A stretch of DNA of 64,000 nucleotides from Novosphingobium lentum NBRC 107847 (GCF_001590965.1 NZ_BCTW01000010.1:1-64000), one strand, 5' to 3'; numbered from the stretch's first letter, positions 45,781-55,298 are shown. Notes: generated from the sequence alone by a model not told the origin. Numbers and translations are program-made.

Positions 45781-46734
45781 TCACTCGTCCTCCGTCCGTT
45801 GCGCATAAGTGCGCGCGATGCGGGCGCAGGCCATCAGCTGCGCCTGGTGGAACATCATGATCGGCAGCATCACCGCGCCCGCCACCGCCGGGGGGAACAG
45901 GATTTTGGCCATGGGCACGCCGCTCGCCAGCGACTTTTTCGAGCCGACGAACACGATCGCGATCTCTGCCGCCTTGTCATAGCCCAGCAGGCGCGCAACC
46001 AGCGTGGTCAGCCCCAGCACCGCCGCAAGCAGCACCAGGCAGATCGCCAGCAGCACCGCCAGCTGCGCGGGCGCGACGCGGTGCCACAGCCCTTGGGTGA
46101 TCGATGCCGAGAACGAGCCGTAGACCGCCAGCACGATCGTGCCGCGATCGGTGAACATCAGCAGCGTCTTGTTGCGTTCGGCCCAGTCGCCCAGCCACGG
46201 CCGCAGCGCGTGGCCGACCAGGAACGGCAGCAGCAGCTCGCTGGCGATCTTGCCGACTTGCGCGAACGAGGCCCCGCCCTGCGTACCCAGGATCAGCCCC
46301 GCCAGCAGCGGCGTGATGAACACCCCCAGCAGGTTCGAAAACGCCGCCGCGCATAACGCGATCGCGACGTTGCCGCGCGCGATCGAGGTGAACGCGATCG
46401 ACGACTGCACGGTCGAGGGCAGCGCGCACAGGAACAGGATCCCGGTCCACAGCGGCGCGGGCAGCAGTCCCGGCAGTGCCGCGTGCAGCGCCACGCCCAG
46501 CAGCGGGAACAACACGAACGTGCAGGCCAGGATGAGCAGGTGCACGCGCCAGTCGGCCACCGCGTTGACCAGCGCCTCGCGCTTCAGCCGCACGCCGTGG
46601 AGGAAGAACAGCAGCGCGATGGCGAGCGTCGTCACCACGTCGAGCACCGCCGCCGCCGCGCCGCTGGCGGGCAGCAGGCTGGCGACCGCGACGGTGGCCA
46701 GCATGATCAGGATGAACGGGTCGATGCGGCCCAT
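45781..46734 (-). CDS. Bile acid:sodium symporter family transporter
   Basis: Integral membrane protein of 317 residues with about ten hydrophobic segments. It shows the family blocks FLHGVRLKREAL, LPSTVQSSIAFTS and KKSLASGVPMAKILF near the C-terminal helices, as in the SBF-like (PF13593-type) group. The substrate is likely an organic anion, perhaps linked to the downstream E1 and malonyltransferase-like genes. It begins the minus-strand group. Confidence 0.87.
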   Translation of the reverse strand: MGRIDPFILIMLATVAVASLLPASGAAAAVLDVVTTLAIALLFFLHGVRLKREALVNAVADWRVHLLILACTFVLFPLLGVALHAALPGLLPAPLWTGILFLCALPSTVQSSIAFTSIARGNVAIALCAAAFSNLLGVFITPLLAGLILGTQGGASFAQVGKIASELLLPFLVGHALRPWLGDWAERNKTLLMFTDRGTIVLAVYGSFSASITQGLWHRVAPAQLAVLLAICLVLLAAVLGLTTLVARLLGYDKAAEIAIVFVGSKKSLASGVPMAKILFPPAVAGAVMLPIMMFHQAQLMACARIARTYAQRTEDE

Positions 46735-46753
46735 TGTGCGAAATATCCCCCTG

Positions 46754-46788
46754 TTGGTGCGTGCGGTTGGTGCGTGCGGTTGGTGCGG
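46754..46788. repeat. 13-base tandem repeat
   Basis: Two copies of TTGGTGCGTGCGG at 46754-46766 and 46767-46779, followed by a partial copy TTGGTGCGG, lie just after the stop codon of the Kir-type channel gene. They are not coding. Confidence 0.85.
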
Positions 46789-47700
46789 TCAGGTTGCGGC
46801 CACCGGCTCGGTATCGTGGAACCGGTCGTAGTCGATGATGCGGTGGCCGGCATCGTCGCGCTGGATGATGTCGGCAAACCGCGCACCCCATACGACGTCA
46901 TTGGCGGCATAAGCCCAGCGGGCGTGGATCGTCTGGCCCGAATGGTTGTCGGTGCCGTGCAGCACCACCACGATCTCCGCATCGGTCGGCGCGCAACCGT
47001 TGGCGACCCAGTCGGCCAGCGGGCTGTCGCCATCGATCACATGCATCACCGTCCATGTCAGCGCGAAGATCGGGTTGGCATCGCGCACCAGCGACAGGTC
47101 GCGGAAGCGCCGGAATATCCGCCCGGCCAGCTCCTCGTCGCGCAGGACCGAGGCGGTGATTCCGGCCTCGAAGATCAGGTTGTGGCGCTGGTTGGCGGTA
47201 CGGAACATCAGCACCGGCTTGCCGTCGATGTGCTGGACCACCATCGTCCGCGAGAACAGGATGCGCGCGGTCGGACGGGAAAATCGGGCAAACGCGATCC
47301 CCGTGGCCAACGCCACGAACATGATCCCGAACACGATCTCCACCAGCACGACGATGTTGGCGTACAGCGAGACCGGGTACATGTTGCCATAGCCGATGGT
47401 CGCGACGGTATCGACGCTGAAGAAGAACAGCCGCCAGTACAGGCTTTCGATATGCGGGCCTTGCGCCAGTTCCACCCCGTCCGGATCGAGCACGAGCGTG
47501 CCCGCGAACACCAGGTTGGACACCAGAAACACCAGCACCAGCAGCCCGATCAGCCGGGGCCAGGTGGTGCGCAGCAGCTGGTGGTAACTGTCGGCCAGCG
47601 TGCGCCGGGGGATGCCGCGCGATCGTATCTGCGGATCGCCATTCGATTGCAGCGTCGACAGCATCGTGGGTGGAAGTTTCGATCGGTCGGACGGGGCCAT
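46789..47700 (-). CDS. Inward rectifier (Kir-type) potassium channel
   Basis: The 303 residues show two membrane helices around 48-72 and 100-125 with the pore loop and filter TIGYG (in VDTVATIGYGNMYP), then a C-terminal cytoplasmic Kir domain (RFSRPTARILFSRTMVVQ and FEAGITASVLRDEEL). This is the KirBac layout of a tetrameric K+ channel gated by the cytoplasmic domain. The ATG at 47698-47700 is chosen because it gives a short N-terminal cytoplasmic part; the frame extends upstream. Confidence 0.9.
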   Translation of the reverse strand: MAPSDRSKLPPTMLSTLQSNGDPQIRSRGIPRRTLADSYHQLLRTTWPRLIGLLVLVFLVSNLVFAGTLVLDPDGVELAQGPHIESLYWRLFFFSVDTVATIGYGNMYPVSLYANIVVLVEIVFGIMFVALATGIAFARFSRPTARILFSRTMVVQHIDGKPVLMFRTANQRHNLIFEAGITASVLRDEELAGRIFRRFRDLSLVRDANPIFALTWTVMHVIDGDSPLADWVANGCAPTDAEIVVVLHGTDNHSGQTIHARWAYAANDVVWGARFADIIQRDDAGHRIIDYDRFHDTEPVAAT

Positions 47701-47791
47701 CGGCGATGTCCTAGCCGCAGCGCGGGCCGGCCACAATCGCCATCGGTCCGGTCGATGTGGCATGGCCCGGACGCAAAGCCGCCCGCTTTGA

Positions 47792-47819
47792 TTGCGCGAC
47801 CGCGCGTTTTCGCTTATGG
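47792..47819 (+). promoter_or_regulatory. Candidate promoter of the purC leader
   Basis: TTGCGC at 47792-47797 and TTATGG at 47814-47819 are 16 bases apart and would start a transcript near 47826, just before the hairpin region that precedes purC. The match is moderate. Confidence 0.35.
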
Positions 47820-47831
47820 GCCCAAGGGACT

Positions 47832-47884
47832 CCCCGGCCCAAGCGAAGCAGTCGCCACGCGACTCCTCGTCTGCCGGGGTTTTT
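47832..47884 (+). terminator. Hairpin with T tract in the purC leader (possible attenuator)
   Basis: CCCCGGC at 47832-47838 pairs with GCCGGGG at 47873-47879, followed directly by TTTTT. An inner stem GTCGC-CAC-GCGAC is at 47851-47863. This is a complete intrinsic-terminator shape placed upstream of purC, inside its leader, about 50 bases before the purC start. A 33-codon frame from ATG at 47817 to TGA at 47918 also spans it. Confidence 0.55.
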
Positions 47885-47933
47885 GATTTAGCGCCGGTGC
47901 CCCTCCCCGGCGTGTGACAAGGAAGTGCATGTG

Positions 47934-48719
47934 ATGTCGCGTCGCCGCCAGATTTACGAAGGCAAGGCCAAGATTCTCTATGAGGGCCCAGAGCCGGGCA
48001 CGATCATACAGTACTTCAAGGACGATGCCACCGCGTTCAACGCGCAGAAGCGCGGGACGATCAACGGCAAGGGCGTGATCAACAACCGCATCAGCGAATA
48101 TGTGTTCACCCGCCTGTCGCACATCGGCATCCCCACGCACTTCATCCGCCGCCTGAACATGCGCGAGCAGCTGGTCCGGCAGGTCGAGATCATCCCGATC
48201 GAAGTCGTGGTGCGCAACGTCGCCGCCGGATCGCTGACCAAGCGCCTGGGCATCGAGGAAGGCGAACCGCTGCCGCACACCCTGATCGAATACTACTACA
48301 AGGACGATGCGCTGGGCGATCCGCTGATCGCGGAAGAGCACATCGCCTGCTTCGGCTGGGCCAACAACGAGGAGATGCAGGACATCTCGTCGATGGCGAT
48401 CCGGGTGAACGATTTCCTGTGCGGGATGTTCGCGGCGGTCAACATCCGGCTGGTCGACTTCAAGCTCGAGTTCGGACGCATCTGGGACGGCGACTATGCG
48501 CGCGTGATCCTGGCCGACGAGATCAGCCCCGATGGCTGCCGCCTGTGGGACATGACCACCGGCGAAAAGCTCGACAAGGACCGCTTCCGTCGCGATCTGG
48601 GCGGCGAAGAGGAAGCCTACCAGGAAGTCGCGCGCCGGCTGGGCCTGCTGCAGGACGATGCCGGGCCAAGCGAAGTCGCCGACCTCAACCACCACCGCAA
48701 GCTGCGCTCCAAGAAGTAG
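47934..48719 (+). CDS. purC: Phosphoribosylaminoimidazole-succinocarboxamide synthase
   Basis: Purine enzyme joining CAIR and aspartate to form SAICAR. The 261 residues start [19 protein letters not shown], with [23 protein letters not shown] and [14 protein letters not shown] as family blocks. The ATG at 47934 is chosen over GTG codons at 47925 and 47931 because AAGGAA is nine bases before it. purS and purQ lie 5.6 kb downstream on the same strand, interrupted by unrelated genes. Confidence 0.96.
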   Translation: MSRRRQIYEGKAKILYEGPEPGTIIQYFKDDATAFNAQKRGTINGKGVINNRISEYVFTRLSHIGIPTHFIRRLNMREQLVRQVEIIPIEVVVRNVAAGSLTKRLGIEEGEPLPHTLIEYYYKDDALGDPLIAEEHIACFGWANNEEMQDISSMAIRVNDFLCGMFAAVNIRLVDFKLEFGRIWDGDYARVILADEISPDGCRLWDMTTGEKLDKDRFRRDLGGEEEAYQEVARRLGLLQDDAGPSEVADLNHHRKLRSKK

Positions 48720-48737
48720 GGCGGACCAAGCATCAGT

Positions 48738-48812
48738 GCGTCCCCGCGAAGGCGGGGACCTCATGCAAATGTGGCGCATCGCGGCCTGAGGTCCCCGCCT
48801 TCGCGGGGACGC
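48738..48812. repeat. Dispersed palindrome, family A
   Basis: Ends GCGTCCCCGCGAAGGCGGGG and CCCCGCCTTCGCGGGGACGC are exact inverted repeats with CCTCA / TGAGG inside, between purC and the M16 protease gene. Same family as the copy inside hrpB. Confidence 0.85.
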
Positions 48813-48886
48813 AGCTAAGCTTAGTGGGCGACGCACGGAATTCGCAACGGTTGCCCATCGCCCCGCCTTGCGCCAACAGGGTCGCA

Positions 48887-51736
48887 ATGCTGCTCCGCCG
48901 CCTGTTCCCTGCCGTTGCCCTGTTGCTCGTCACCGGTTGCGCCGCACTGCCGGGGCACCTTGCGACGCCGCCCGCCCCCAAGCCCGACTGGGCGTTCCAG
49001 CAAAGCGACCTCGCGCCCGACCCGGCGTTCCGTTTTGGCAAGCTCGACAACGGGATGCGCTTCATCGTGCGCCACAACGCGCAGCCTGCGGGCACGGTGC
49101 AATTGCGCATGGAGATCGGCGCCGGCTCGCTCGACGAAACGCCCGCCGAGCGCGGCTTTGCCCATTATGTCGAGCACATGGCGTTCAACGGCAGCACCCA
49201 CGTGCCCGAAGGCGAGATGGTCAAGCTGCTCGAGCGTGACGGGCTGGCGTTCGGCGCGGACACCAACGCACAGACCTCGTTCGAGCAGACCACCTACCAG
49301 CTCGATCTGCCCCGCGCCGACCCGAAGCTGCTCGACACGGCGCTGATGCTGTTTCGCGAGACCGCCAGCGAGCTCAAGTTCGATTCCGCAGCGGTCGATC
49401 GCGAGCGCGGCGTGGTGCTGTCCGAAATGCGCGATGCGCAAGGCTACCAGTTCAACAGCCTCAAGGATCAGTTGGCCTTCCTCTACCCGGCCGCGACCTA
49501 TCCGCAGCGCCTGCCGATCGGCATCGCTTCGACCGTCGGTGGCGCCACCGCCGACGCCTTGCGCACGTTCTGGCGCCGCGAATACGTGCCCGCCAACGCC
49601 ACGGTGATCGTGATCGGCGATATCGACGCGGACGCGGCCGAACAGGCAATTCGCGCGCACTTCGCCGATTGGCAGCCCGCACCGCTGGTGCCCCGCCCCG
49701 ACGAGGGCCGGGTCGAGCCGCACCGCAAGGGCGCGACCGACGTGTGGCTCGACCCGGCGCTGTCCGAGCGCGTCACCGCCTCACGGCATGGCCGGTGGCT
49801 CGATGAACCCGATACAGCCGCCAATCGCCGCCTCAACCTGCTGCGCGCGATCGGCTACGGCATCGTCAACCGCCGGTTCCAGCGGATGAGCCGCGTGGTC
49901 GATCCCCCGTTCCGGGGCGCCGGGTTCGGCACCGGCGCAGTCTTCAAGATCGGGCGGACCACCAACCTCGTGATCGATACGGTCGACGGCAAATGGCAGC
50001 GCGGGCTGTCCGTCGCCACGCTCGACTACGCGCGCGCGATCCGCGACGGGTTCACCCCCGCCGAAGTGGCCGAGCAGGTCGCCAACATCCGCACCGGGCT
50101 GGTCAACGCCGCCGCATCTGCCGATACGCGCAGCAACGGCGCGCTGGTGGGCGCGGCGCTGGCGCTGTTGCGCGACGATGAAGTGCCGACGCATCCGCAA
50201 GCCGCGCTGGAGCGGTTCACCGCGTTCGAGCCCGCCATCACCCCCGCCGCCGTGCTCGCTGCGTTGAAGAGCGAGGCGCTGCCGCTCGACCATGCGCTGC
50301 TGCGCTTCCAGGGTCGCCGGGCGCCGGTGGGCGGCGCGAAAGCCTTGCGCAGCGTGTTCGACAAGGCTGCGCGCAAGGGCGGGATCGATACCTCGCCCGC
50401 CCCGGCAACGGCGTTCGGCTACACCGATTTCGGCCCGCCGGGCACAGTGGTGGCCGACACGGTCGAGCCTGCGCTCGGCATCCGCGAGGTGCGCTTTGCC
50501 AACGGCGTGCGGCTGAACCTGAAGCGCACCGCGCTGGAGGCCAGCCGCATCCAGGTGAGCCTTGCGCTCGACGGCGGCGAGATGCTCGACACCCGCGCCG
50601 ATCCGCTGGCGACCGAACTGGTCCAGTCGCTGGGCGCTGGCGGGCTGGGCAAGCACAGCCAGGACGAGCTGCAATCGCTGCTGGCAGGCCGCATCGTCGG
50701 CGGCGACTTGCGCGTGAACGGCGATGTGTTCTCCGCCGGTGCGATCACCACCCCGCGCGATCTGGAACTGGAGCTGCAACTGCTCGCCGCCGGGATCAGC
50801 GACCCCGGCTACCGGCCCGAGGGCGAGGAGATCTACAAGCTCAACGCCGCCAACTTCTTTCTGCGGATTAAGTCCGCGCCGGGCAGCGCGCTGGGCGCGG
50901 CGATCGGCGGGATCCTGTCCGCCGACGACCCGCGCTTCACCTACCAGAAGCCGTCAGATTACCAGGCGCTGACGTTTGCCAAACTGAAGACGGTGATCGC
51001 AGACCGGCTGGCACATGGCGCGATCGAGATCGGGCTGGTCGGCGATCTGGACGAGGCGCAGGCGATCGCGCTGGTCGGCCGGACGCTGGGCGCGCTGCCC
51101 CCGCGCGAACCCGATTTCCGCGCCTACACCGCCGAACGCGAGCGCGGCTTCACCCCCGCACGCGGGCTGGCCCTGGTGCGCCACACCGGCGATCCGCATC
51201 AGGCGCTGATCCGCTATGTCTGGCCGACGCGCGACGATGCCGATCCGGTGGAGACACTGGCGCTCGAACTGCTGGAGCAGGTCACGGCGATCGAAGTGCT
51301 CGACACGGTGCGCGAGAAGCTGGGCAAAAGCTATTCGCCCGGCGCCAGCAGCGCCCCCAGCCACGTCTGGCGCGGGTATGGCACGTTCAGCGTGCAGGCG
51401 ACGGTCGATGTGACCGACATCGCCGCGACGCACGACGCGCTCGATGCGACGATGGCCGGGCTGGTCGCCGCGCCGGTCGACGCCGACATCCTGGACCGCG
51501 CGCGCGCGCCGATGCTCGAACGGCTGGACAATGCGCTGAAATCCAACAGCGGCTGGCTGTCGCTGGTGTCGCGCGCGCAGACGCAGGCCGATCGCATCGA
51601 CCGCTACCGGCAAGCCCGTGCGCGGTTGCAGGCGATGACCCCGGCGGACCTGCAGGCGCTGGCCAAACGCTACCTCGCGCCGGGCAAGGCGGTGCAGATC
51701 GTGGTGCTGCCCGAGGGCGCGCCTGCGCCGCATTGA
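48887..51736 (+). CDS. M16 family zinc metalloprotease, lipoprotein
   Basis: A 949-residue protein with a lipoprotein signal (LLLVTGC, Cys18) and M16 peptidase domains. The inverted zinc motif HYVEH (His93, Glu96, His97) and the downstream Glu of the family are visible, and LGKSYSPGASSAPS in the C-terminal domain is the usual partner segment with Arg and Tyr. It is probably in the periplasm or outer membrane and degrades peptides, like PqqL-type enzymes. The start gives a clear signal. Confidence 0.92.
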   Translation: MLLRRLFPAVALLLVTGCAALPGHLATPPAPKPDWAFQQSDLAPDPAFRFGKLDNGMRFIVRHNAQPAGTVQLRMEIGAGSLDETPAERGFAHYVEHMAFNGSTHVPEGEMVKLLERDGLAFGADTNAQTSFEQTTYQLDLPRADPKLLDTALMLFRETASELKFDSAAVDRERGVVLSEMRDAQGYQFNSLKDQLAFLYPAATYPQRLPIGIASTVGGATADALRTFWRREYVPANATVIVIGDIDADAAEQAIRAHFADWQPAPLVPRPDEGRVEPHRKGATDVWLDPALSERVTASRHGRWLDEPDTAANRRLNLLRAIGYGIVNRRFQRMSRVVDPPFRGAGFGTGAVFKIGRTTNLVIDTVDGKWQRGLSVATLDYARAIRDGFTPAEVAEQVANIRTGLVNAAASADTRSNGALVGAALALLRDDEVPTHPQAALERFTAFEPAITPAAVLAALKSEALPLDHALLRFQGRRAPVGGAKALRSVFDKAARKGGIDTSPAPATAFGYTDFGPPGTVVADTVEPALGIREVRFANGVRLNLKRTALEASRIQVSLALDGGEMLDTRADPLATELVQSLGAGGLGKHSQDELQSLLAGRIVGGDLRVNGDVFSAGAITTPRDLELELQLLAAGISDPGYRPEGEEIYKLNAANFFLRIKSAPGSALGAAIGGILSADDPRFTYQKPSDYQALTFAKLKTVIADRLAHGAIEIGLVGDLDEAQAIALVGRTLGALPPREPDFRAYTAERERGFTPARGLALVRHTGDPHQALIRYVWPTRDDADPVETLALELLEQVTAIEVLDTVREKLGKSYSPGASSAPSHVWRGYGTFSVQATVDVTDIAATHDALDATMAGLVAAPVDADILDRARAPMLERLDNALKSNSGWLSLVSRAQTQADRIDRYRQARARLQAMTPADLQALAKRYLAPGKAVQIVVLPEGAPAPH

Positions 51737-51958
51737 ATGCAGGGCGGCTTGCGACGCTTCGCTGCACTTGGATCAACATGACTTTACCCTGGCTCGCTCG
51801 ACACGAGCGGGCGTTGGGTGGATCAGTCAAACGTCATCGCCCCGACAGCCGCCGATCCCGACCGTCACCGGCCCCAACCGTCACCGCAGTGTCCCAAACC
51901 TGTGGCATCGCCAGCTCCGGCGTGGCAGGTTCCGCGCGATGTCTGCGGAGTGCATGCG

Positions 51959-53008
51959 ATGAACCGGACGGTTGTGAAATTTCTGTGGGCCGCCGCCCTG
52001 CTGGCGATCAGCCCCGCCGCGCTGGCGCAGGACGCCACGGTCGAGCGCACGTCCGCCGACATGGTCGAGGTCCGCTGGACCGGCGCGCAGGCGGTCGATC
52101 TCTATCGCGCCGGGCTGGACGATGAAGCGCCCGCCAAGGCCGCGCTGGTTTCCGCCAACGACCGCGATGGGCACGAAACGGTGGCGGTGCCCGCCGGAAC
52201 GCGCGCCACGTTCGTGCTGCGCAACCGCGCCGACGGCCACCTTGTCCACGCCGTCGAACGCGTGATCCCGCTCGCGCAGGGCTCAAACTTCCGCGACATC
52301 GGCGGCTATCCGGCGGCGGATGGCAAGCATGTCGCGTGGGGCCGGATCTATCGCTCGGGCGCGTCGCCGCTGCTCAGCGATGGCGATCTCACGCTGATCG
52401 GCACGCTGGGGCTGCACCATCTGGTCGATCTGCGGTCTGACGAGGAGCGCGCGATCGCGCCGACGCGGATCGACGGCGTGCCGTACGCGGCGGTCGGCTA
52501 TCGCATGGCCAGCCTGATGGGCACCGGCCCGATGCACAACGGCGGCGACATCTACCGTGCGTTTCCCAAGCTGCTCGCCCCGCAGATGCGGCTGGTGTTC
52601 GACCTGCTGAAGCGGAACGACGGCGCGATTGAATACAACTGTTCGGCGGGGCAGGACCGCACCGGCTTCACCACTGCGATGATCCTGTCGGTGCTGGGCA
52701 CCCCGCGCGACGTGATCCTGAAGGACTATCACCTGTCGACCGCGCTGCGCCGTCCCGAATTCGAGATGCCGAAGATCGATCCGGCGGCGTTCCCCGGCAA
52801 CATGGCGGCGCAGATGTTCGCCCGTTACCAGCAGAACCCGGCTGCGGCCAAACCGCAGCCGCTGATGGATGCCAATGGCCGCGCGTTCCTGCTCGATGCG
52901 TTCGCCGAGATCGACCAGCATTGGGGCTCGGTCGAGGGCTACCTCCAGGCCGAAGCCGGCGTGACCCCGGCCGACATCGCCAGGCTGCGCGCGATCTACA
53001 CGCGCTGA
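51959..53008 (+). CDS. Exported tyrosine phosphatase-like protein
   Basis: The 349 residues have a Sec signal (MNRTVVKFLWAAALLAISPAALAQ), then a fibronectin-like stretch and a Y_phosphatase3-type domain: SNFRDIGGYPAADGK near 109-123, the loop CSAGQDRTG with Cys228 and Arg234, and a general acid Asp in the domain. Family members act on phosphotyrosine or phosphoinositides. ATG at 51959 gives the signal peptide directly. Confidence 0.9.
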   Translation: MNRTVVKFLWAAALLAISPAALAQDATVERTSADMVEVRWTGAQAVDLYRAGLDDEAPAKAALVSANDRDGHETVAVPAGTRATFVLRNRADGHLVHAVERVIPLAQGSNFRDIGGYPAADGKHVAWGRIYRSGASPLLSDGDLTLIGTLGLHHLVDLRSDEERAIAPTRIDGVPYAAVGYRMASLMGTGPMHNGGDIYRAFPKLLAPQMRLVFDLLKRNDGAIEYNCSAGQDRTGFTTAMILSVLGTPRDVILKDYHLSTALRRPEFEMPKIDPAAFPGNMAAQMFARYQQNPAAAKPQPLMDANGRAFLLDAFAEIDQHWGSVEGYLQAEAGVTPADIARLRAIYTR

Positions 53009-53015
53009 GCTGGCG

Positions 53016-54077
53016 CTAGATCTCGGGCGGCAGGCGTCGTCCGGCGAGGCGGAACTGCACGCCGCCGGGCGCGAACTCCAGCGCGGCCTTGCCCTGGAAA
53101 TCGGCGGCCATCACCCGCTCGATCAGCCGTGAACCGAACCCGCGCCGTCCGGGTTCGACCACTGGCGGCCCGCCCTGTTCGCGCCATTCGAAGGCCAGGT
53201 CATCGTTGTCTGCCTGCCCGCCTGCCCAGCGCACCTGCACCGTGCCGCCGGGCTGTGACAGCGCGCCGTACTTGATCGCGTTGGTCGCCAGTTCGTGCAC
53301 GCCGAGCGCCAGCGACAGCGCCTGTCGGCTCGCCAGCAGCGTTTCGGGTCCATCCATCTCGATCGTGGCGGCATCGTCCACCAGCGGCAGCATCGCCTGC
53401 CGGACGATGTCCGACACCAGCGCCGCGCTGTGCGACGTACCCGCCAGCGTGGTGTGTGCCGCCCCCAGCGCGGCGAGCCGCTGATCCAGCCGAGTGCGCA
53501 TTTCCTCGCGCGGCAGGTCCGACGCCAGCGTCTGGCTGGCGATCGCCTGGAACACCGCCAGCGTGTTCTTCATGCGGTGCGCCAGTTCGTGGTTGGCGAT
53601 GCGCACGCGCCGTTCGGCCAGCACCGTGCCGGTCGTTTCGATCACCGTGTCCATCATGCCCACGACATGGCCCCATTCATCGCGGATCGGGCTGTAGCAG
53701 AACGTGAACCACGCCTGCTCGGGCCCTTTGCCGCGTTCCACGGTCAGTTCCATATCCTCCAAAAACGTGGCTTCACCCGCGAGTGCCCGCTGCGCGATCG
53801 GGCCGACATCGTCCCAGATTTCGCCCCACACTTCGCGCAAGGGCAGGCCCAGCCCCAGCGGCTTGCCGCCCATCAGCGGGCGGTAGGCGGCGTTGGGAAT
53901 CGTCAGCAGATCGGGGCCCCACATCAGGCACTGGGGAAACCGCGAGGCCAGCATCGAACCGACCGTGGACTTGAGCACCGCCGGCCAGTCCGCCGGCGGG
54001 CCGATCGAGGTATCGGACCAGTCATGCGCAAGAATCGTGTCGGCCATGGCGCCGCCGCCGGACAGAAAGTTCAGCAT
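53016..54077 (-). CDS. PAS-HWE histidine kinase
   Basis: Sensor kinase of 353 residues with no membrane segment. Residues 1-150 are a PAS domain (SIGPPADWPAVLKS and FCYSPIRDEWG). The HWE-type phosphoacceptor is His167 in NHELAHRMKNTLAV; the ATPase part has HELATNAIKYGALS, FEWREQGGP (the WRE of HWE) and GFGSRLIERV. The ATG at 54075-54077 is chosen; TTG at 54116 would add 13 residues. No response regulator is adjacent. It converges with the phosphatase gene eight bases away. Confidence 0.9.
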   Translation of the reverse strand: MLNFLSGGGAMADTILAHDWSDTSIGPPADWPAVLKSTVGSMLASRFPQCLMWGPDLLTIPNAAYRPLMGGKPLGLGLPLREVWGEIWDDVGPIAQRALAGEATFLEDMELTVERGKGPEQAWFTFCYSPIRDEWGHVVGMMDTVIETTGTVLAERRVRIANHELAHRMKNTLAVFQAIASQTLASDLPREEMRTRLDQRLAALGAAHTTLAGTSHSAALVSDIVRQAMLPLVDDAATIEMDGPETLLASRQALSLALGVHELATNAIKYGALSQPGGTVQVRWAGGQADNDDLAFEWREQGGPPVVEPGRRGFGSRLIERVMAADFQGKAALEFAPGGVQFRLAGRRLPPEI

Positions 54078-54306
54078 CGATTGCCCGTTACGCGTGTCAC
54101 CCGGATCATTCCCCAATCGCTAGCACGTGGGTGCAGGCCGAGACAAATACGCACAGGGCCCGATCCTTGTTCCTGCAAAGCGCCCGTTCCTGCCACCGCC
54201 ATCCGATTTCTGCGCCGTGGGCATCACCCGCCACCTTGCCCTTCGCGGCCACGGTGGGCATAGGCGCGGGCGAGTCCCACCGCTTCGCGGCCACGGCCAC
54301 GATCGT

Positions 54307-54327
54307 ATGAAAGTCCGCGTACCATGA
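54307..54327 (+). other. Six-codon frame duplicating the start of purS
   Basis: ATG at 54307 encodes MKVRVP and stops at TGA overlapping the purS ATG (CCATGA). It is a near-copy of the first five purS codons (MKVRV), one base different. It may be a tandem duplication that moved the start, or a leader peptide coupled to purS. Confidence 0.4.
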
Positions 54328-54554
54328 AAGTTCGCGTAAACGTCACGCTCAAGAACGGCGTGCTCGATCCGCAGGGCCGGGCCATCCAGCACGCGCTGGC
54401 CGGGCTGGGGTTTGGCGGGGTCAACGATGTTCGCGCCGGGCGGCTGATCGAGCTGGACCTGGCCGACGACACCAGCGACGCCGCGATCGACGAGATGTGC
54501 CGCAAGCTGCTCGCCAACATGGTGATCGAGAACTACCGGATCGAGAAGGTCTAG
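54324..54554 (+). CDS. purS: Phosphoribosylformylglycinamidine synthase subunit PurS
   Basis: Small bridging subunit of the three-part FGAM synthase (PurL, PurQ, PurS). The 76 residues start MKVRVNVTLKNGVLDPQGRA and contain GLGFGGVNDVRAGR, the family core. It is followed by purQ after three bases; purL is not in the window. No clear ribosome binding site precedes the ATG, and a duplicated start lies just upstream. Confidence 0.95.
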   Translation: MKVRVNVTLKNGVLDPQGRAIQHALAGLGFGGVNDVRAGRLIELDLADDTSDAAIDEMCRKLLANMVIENYRIEKV

Positions 54555-54557
54555 CCC

Positions 54558-55235
54558 ATGGCGTTCCGTGCTGCCGTCATCACCTTCCCCGGATCGAACT
54601 GCGACCGCGACATGGCGGTGGCGATCGAGCAGGTTTCAGGCATCGCGCCGCATCGGGTGTGGCATGGCGATGCCGAACTGCCCGAAGGCCTGGACTTTAT
54701 CGCGCTGCCCGGCGGGTTTTCCTATGGCGACTACCTGCGGTCGGGCGCGATGGCCGCGCGATCGCCGATCATGCAGGCGGTGGTCCGCGCGGCGGAATGC
54801 GGCGTGGCGGTGCTGGGCGTGTGCAACGGGTTCCAGGTGCTGACCGAAGCGGGGCTGCTGCCCGGCGCGCTGATGCGCAATGCCGGCATCCGCTTCGTCT
54901 GCCGCGAGGTGCCGCTGGTGGTTGAAAACAACCAGTCGCTGTTCACCGCCGGCTATGCCGCGGACCAGCGCATCGTGATCCCGGTGGCGCACCACGACGG
55001 CAACTATTTCGCCGACGCGGCCACGCTCGACCGGATCGAGGGCGAAGGCCGCGTGGCTTTCCGCTACGCCGAACCGGTCAACGGATCGGCGCGCGACATC
55101 GCCGGCATTCTCAACGAGGCGGGCAACGTGCTGGGCATGATGCCGCACCCCGAACGGATGATCGAGGCCGCGCAAGGCGGCATCGACGGGCGCGCGCTGT
55201 TCGAAGGCGCGGTGCGCGCGCTGGTCGGGGCGTAA
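54558..55235 (+). CDS. purQ: Phosphoribosylformylglycinamidine synthase subunit PurQ
   Basis: Glutaminase subunit that delivers ammonia to PurL. The 225 residues have the class I amidotransferase nucleophile in [11 protein letters not shown] and the His-Glu pair in GMMPHPERM near the C-terminus, plus [10 protein letters not shown] at the start. purS-purQ form an operon. A perfect nine-base inverted repeat follows at 55267-55285. Confidence 0.97.
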   Translation: MAFRAAVITFPGSNCDRDMAVAIEQVSGIAPHRVWHGDAELPEGLDFIALPGGFSYGDYLRSGAMAARSPIMQAVVRAAECGVAVLGVCNGFQVLTEAGLLPGALMRNAGIRFVCREVPLVVENNQSLFTAGYAADQRIVIPVAHHDGNYFADAATLDRIEGEGRVAFRYAEPVNGSARDIAGILNEAGNVLGMMPHPERMIEAAQGGIDGRALFEGAVRALVGA

Positions 55236-55266
55236 TGCTGGTTATTGCCCAGCCTCACGGCTGGAT

Positions 55267-55285
55267 GTTTCAGCCAGGCTGAAAC
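55267..55285. terminator. Perfect 9-bp palindrome between convergent genes
   Basis: GTTTCAGCC-A-GGCTGAAAC lies between the convergent purQ and GGDEF-EAL genes, with a further CAGCC/GGCTG pair on its left. There is no strong T run; it may end or protect both transcripts. Confidence 0.4.
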
Positions 55286-55298
55286 AGAAAGCCCGCGT

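Noticed and set aside
47817..47918. 33-codon frame in the purC leader as a gene
   Set aside because: No ribosome binding site is evident and the frame coincides with a terminator-like hairpin; noted in the leader finding instead.
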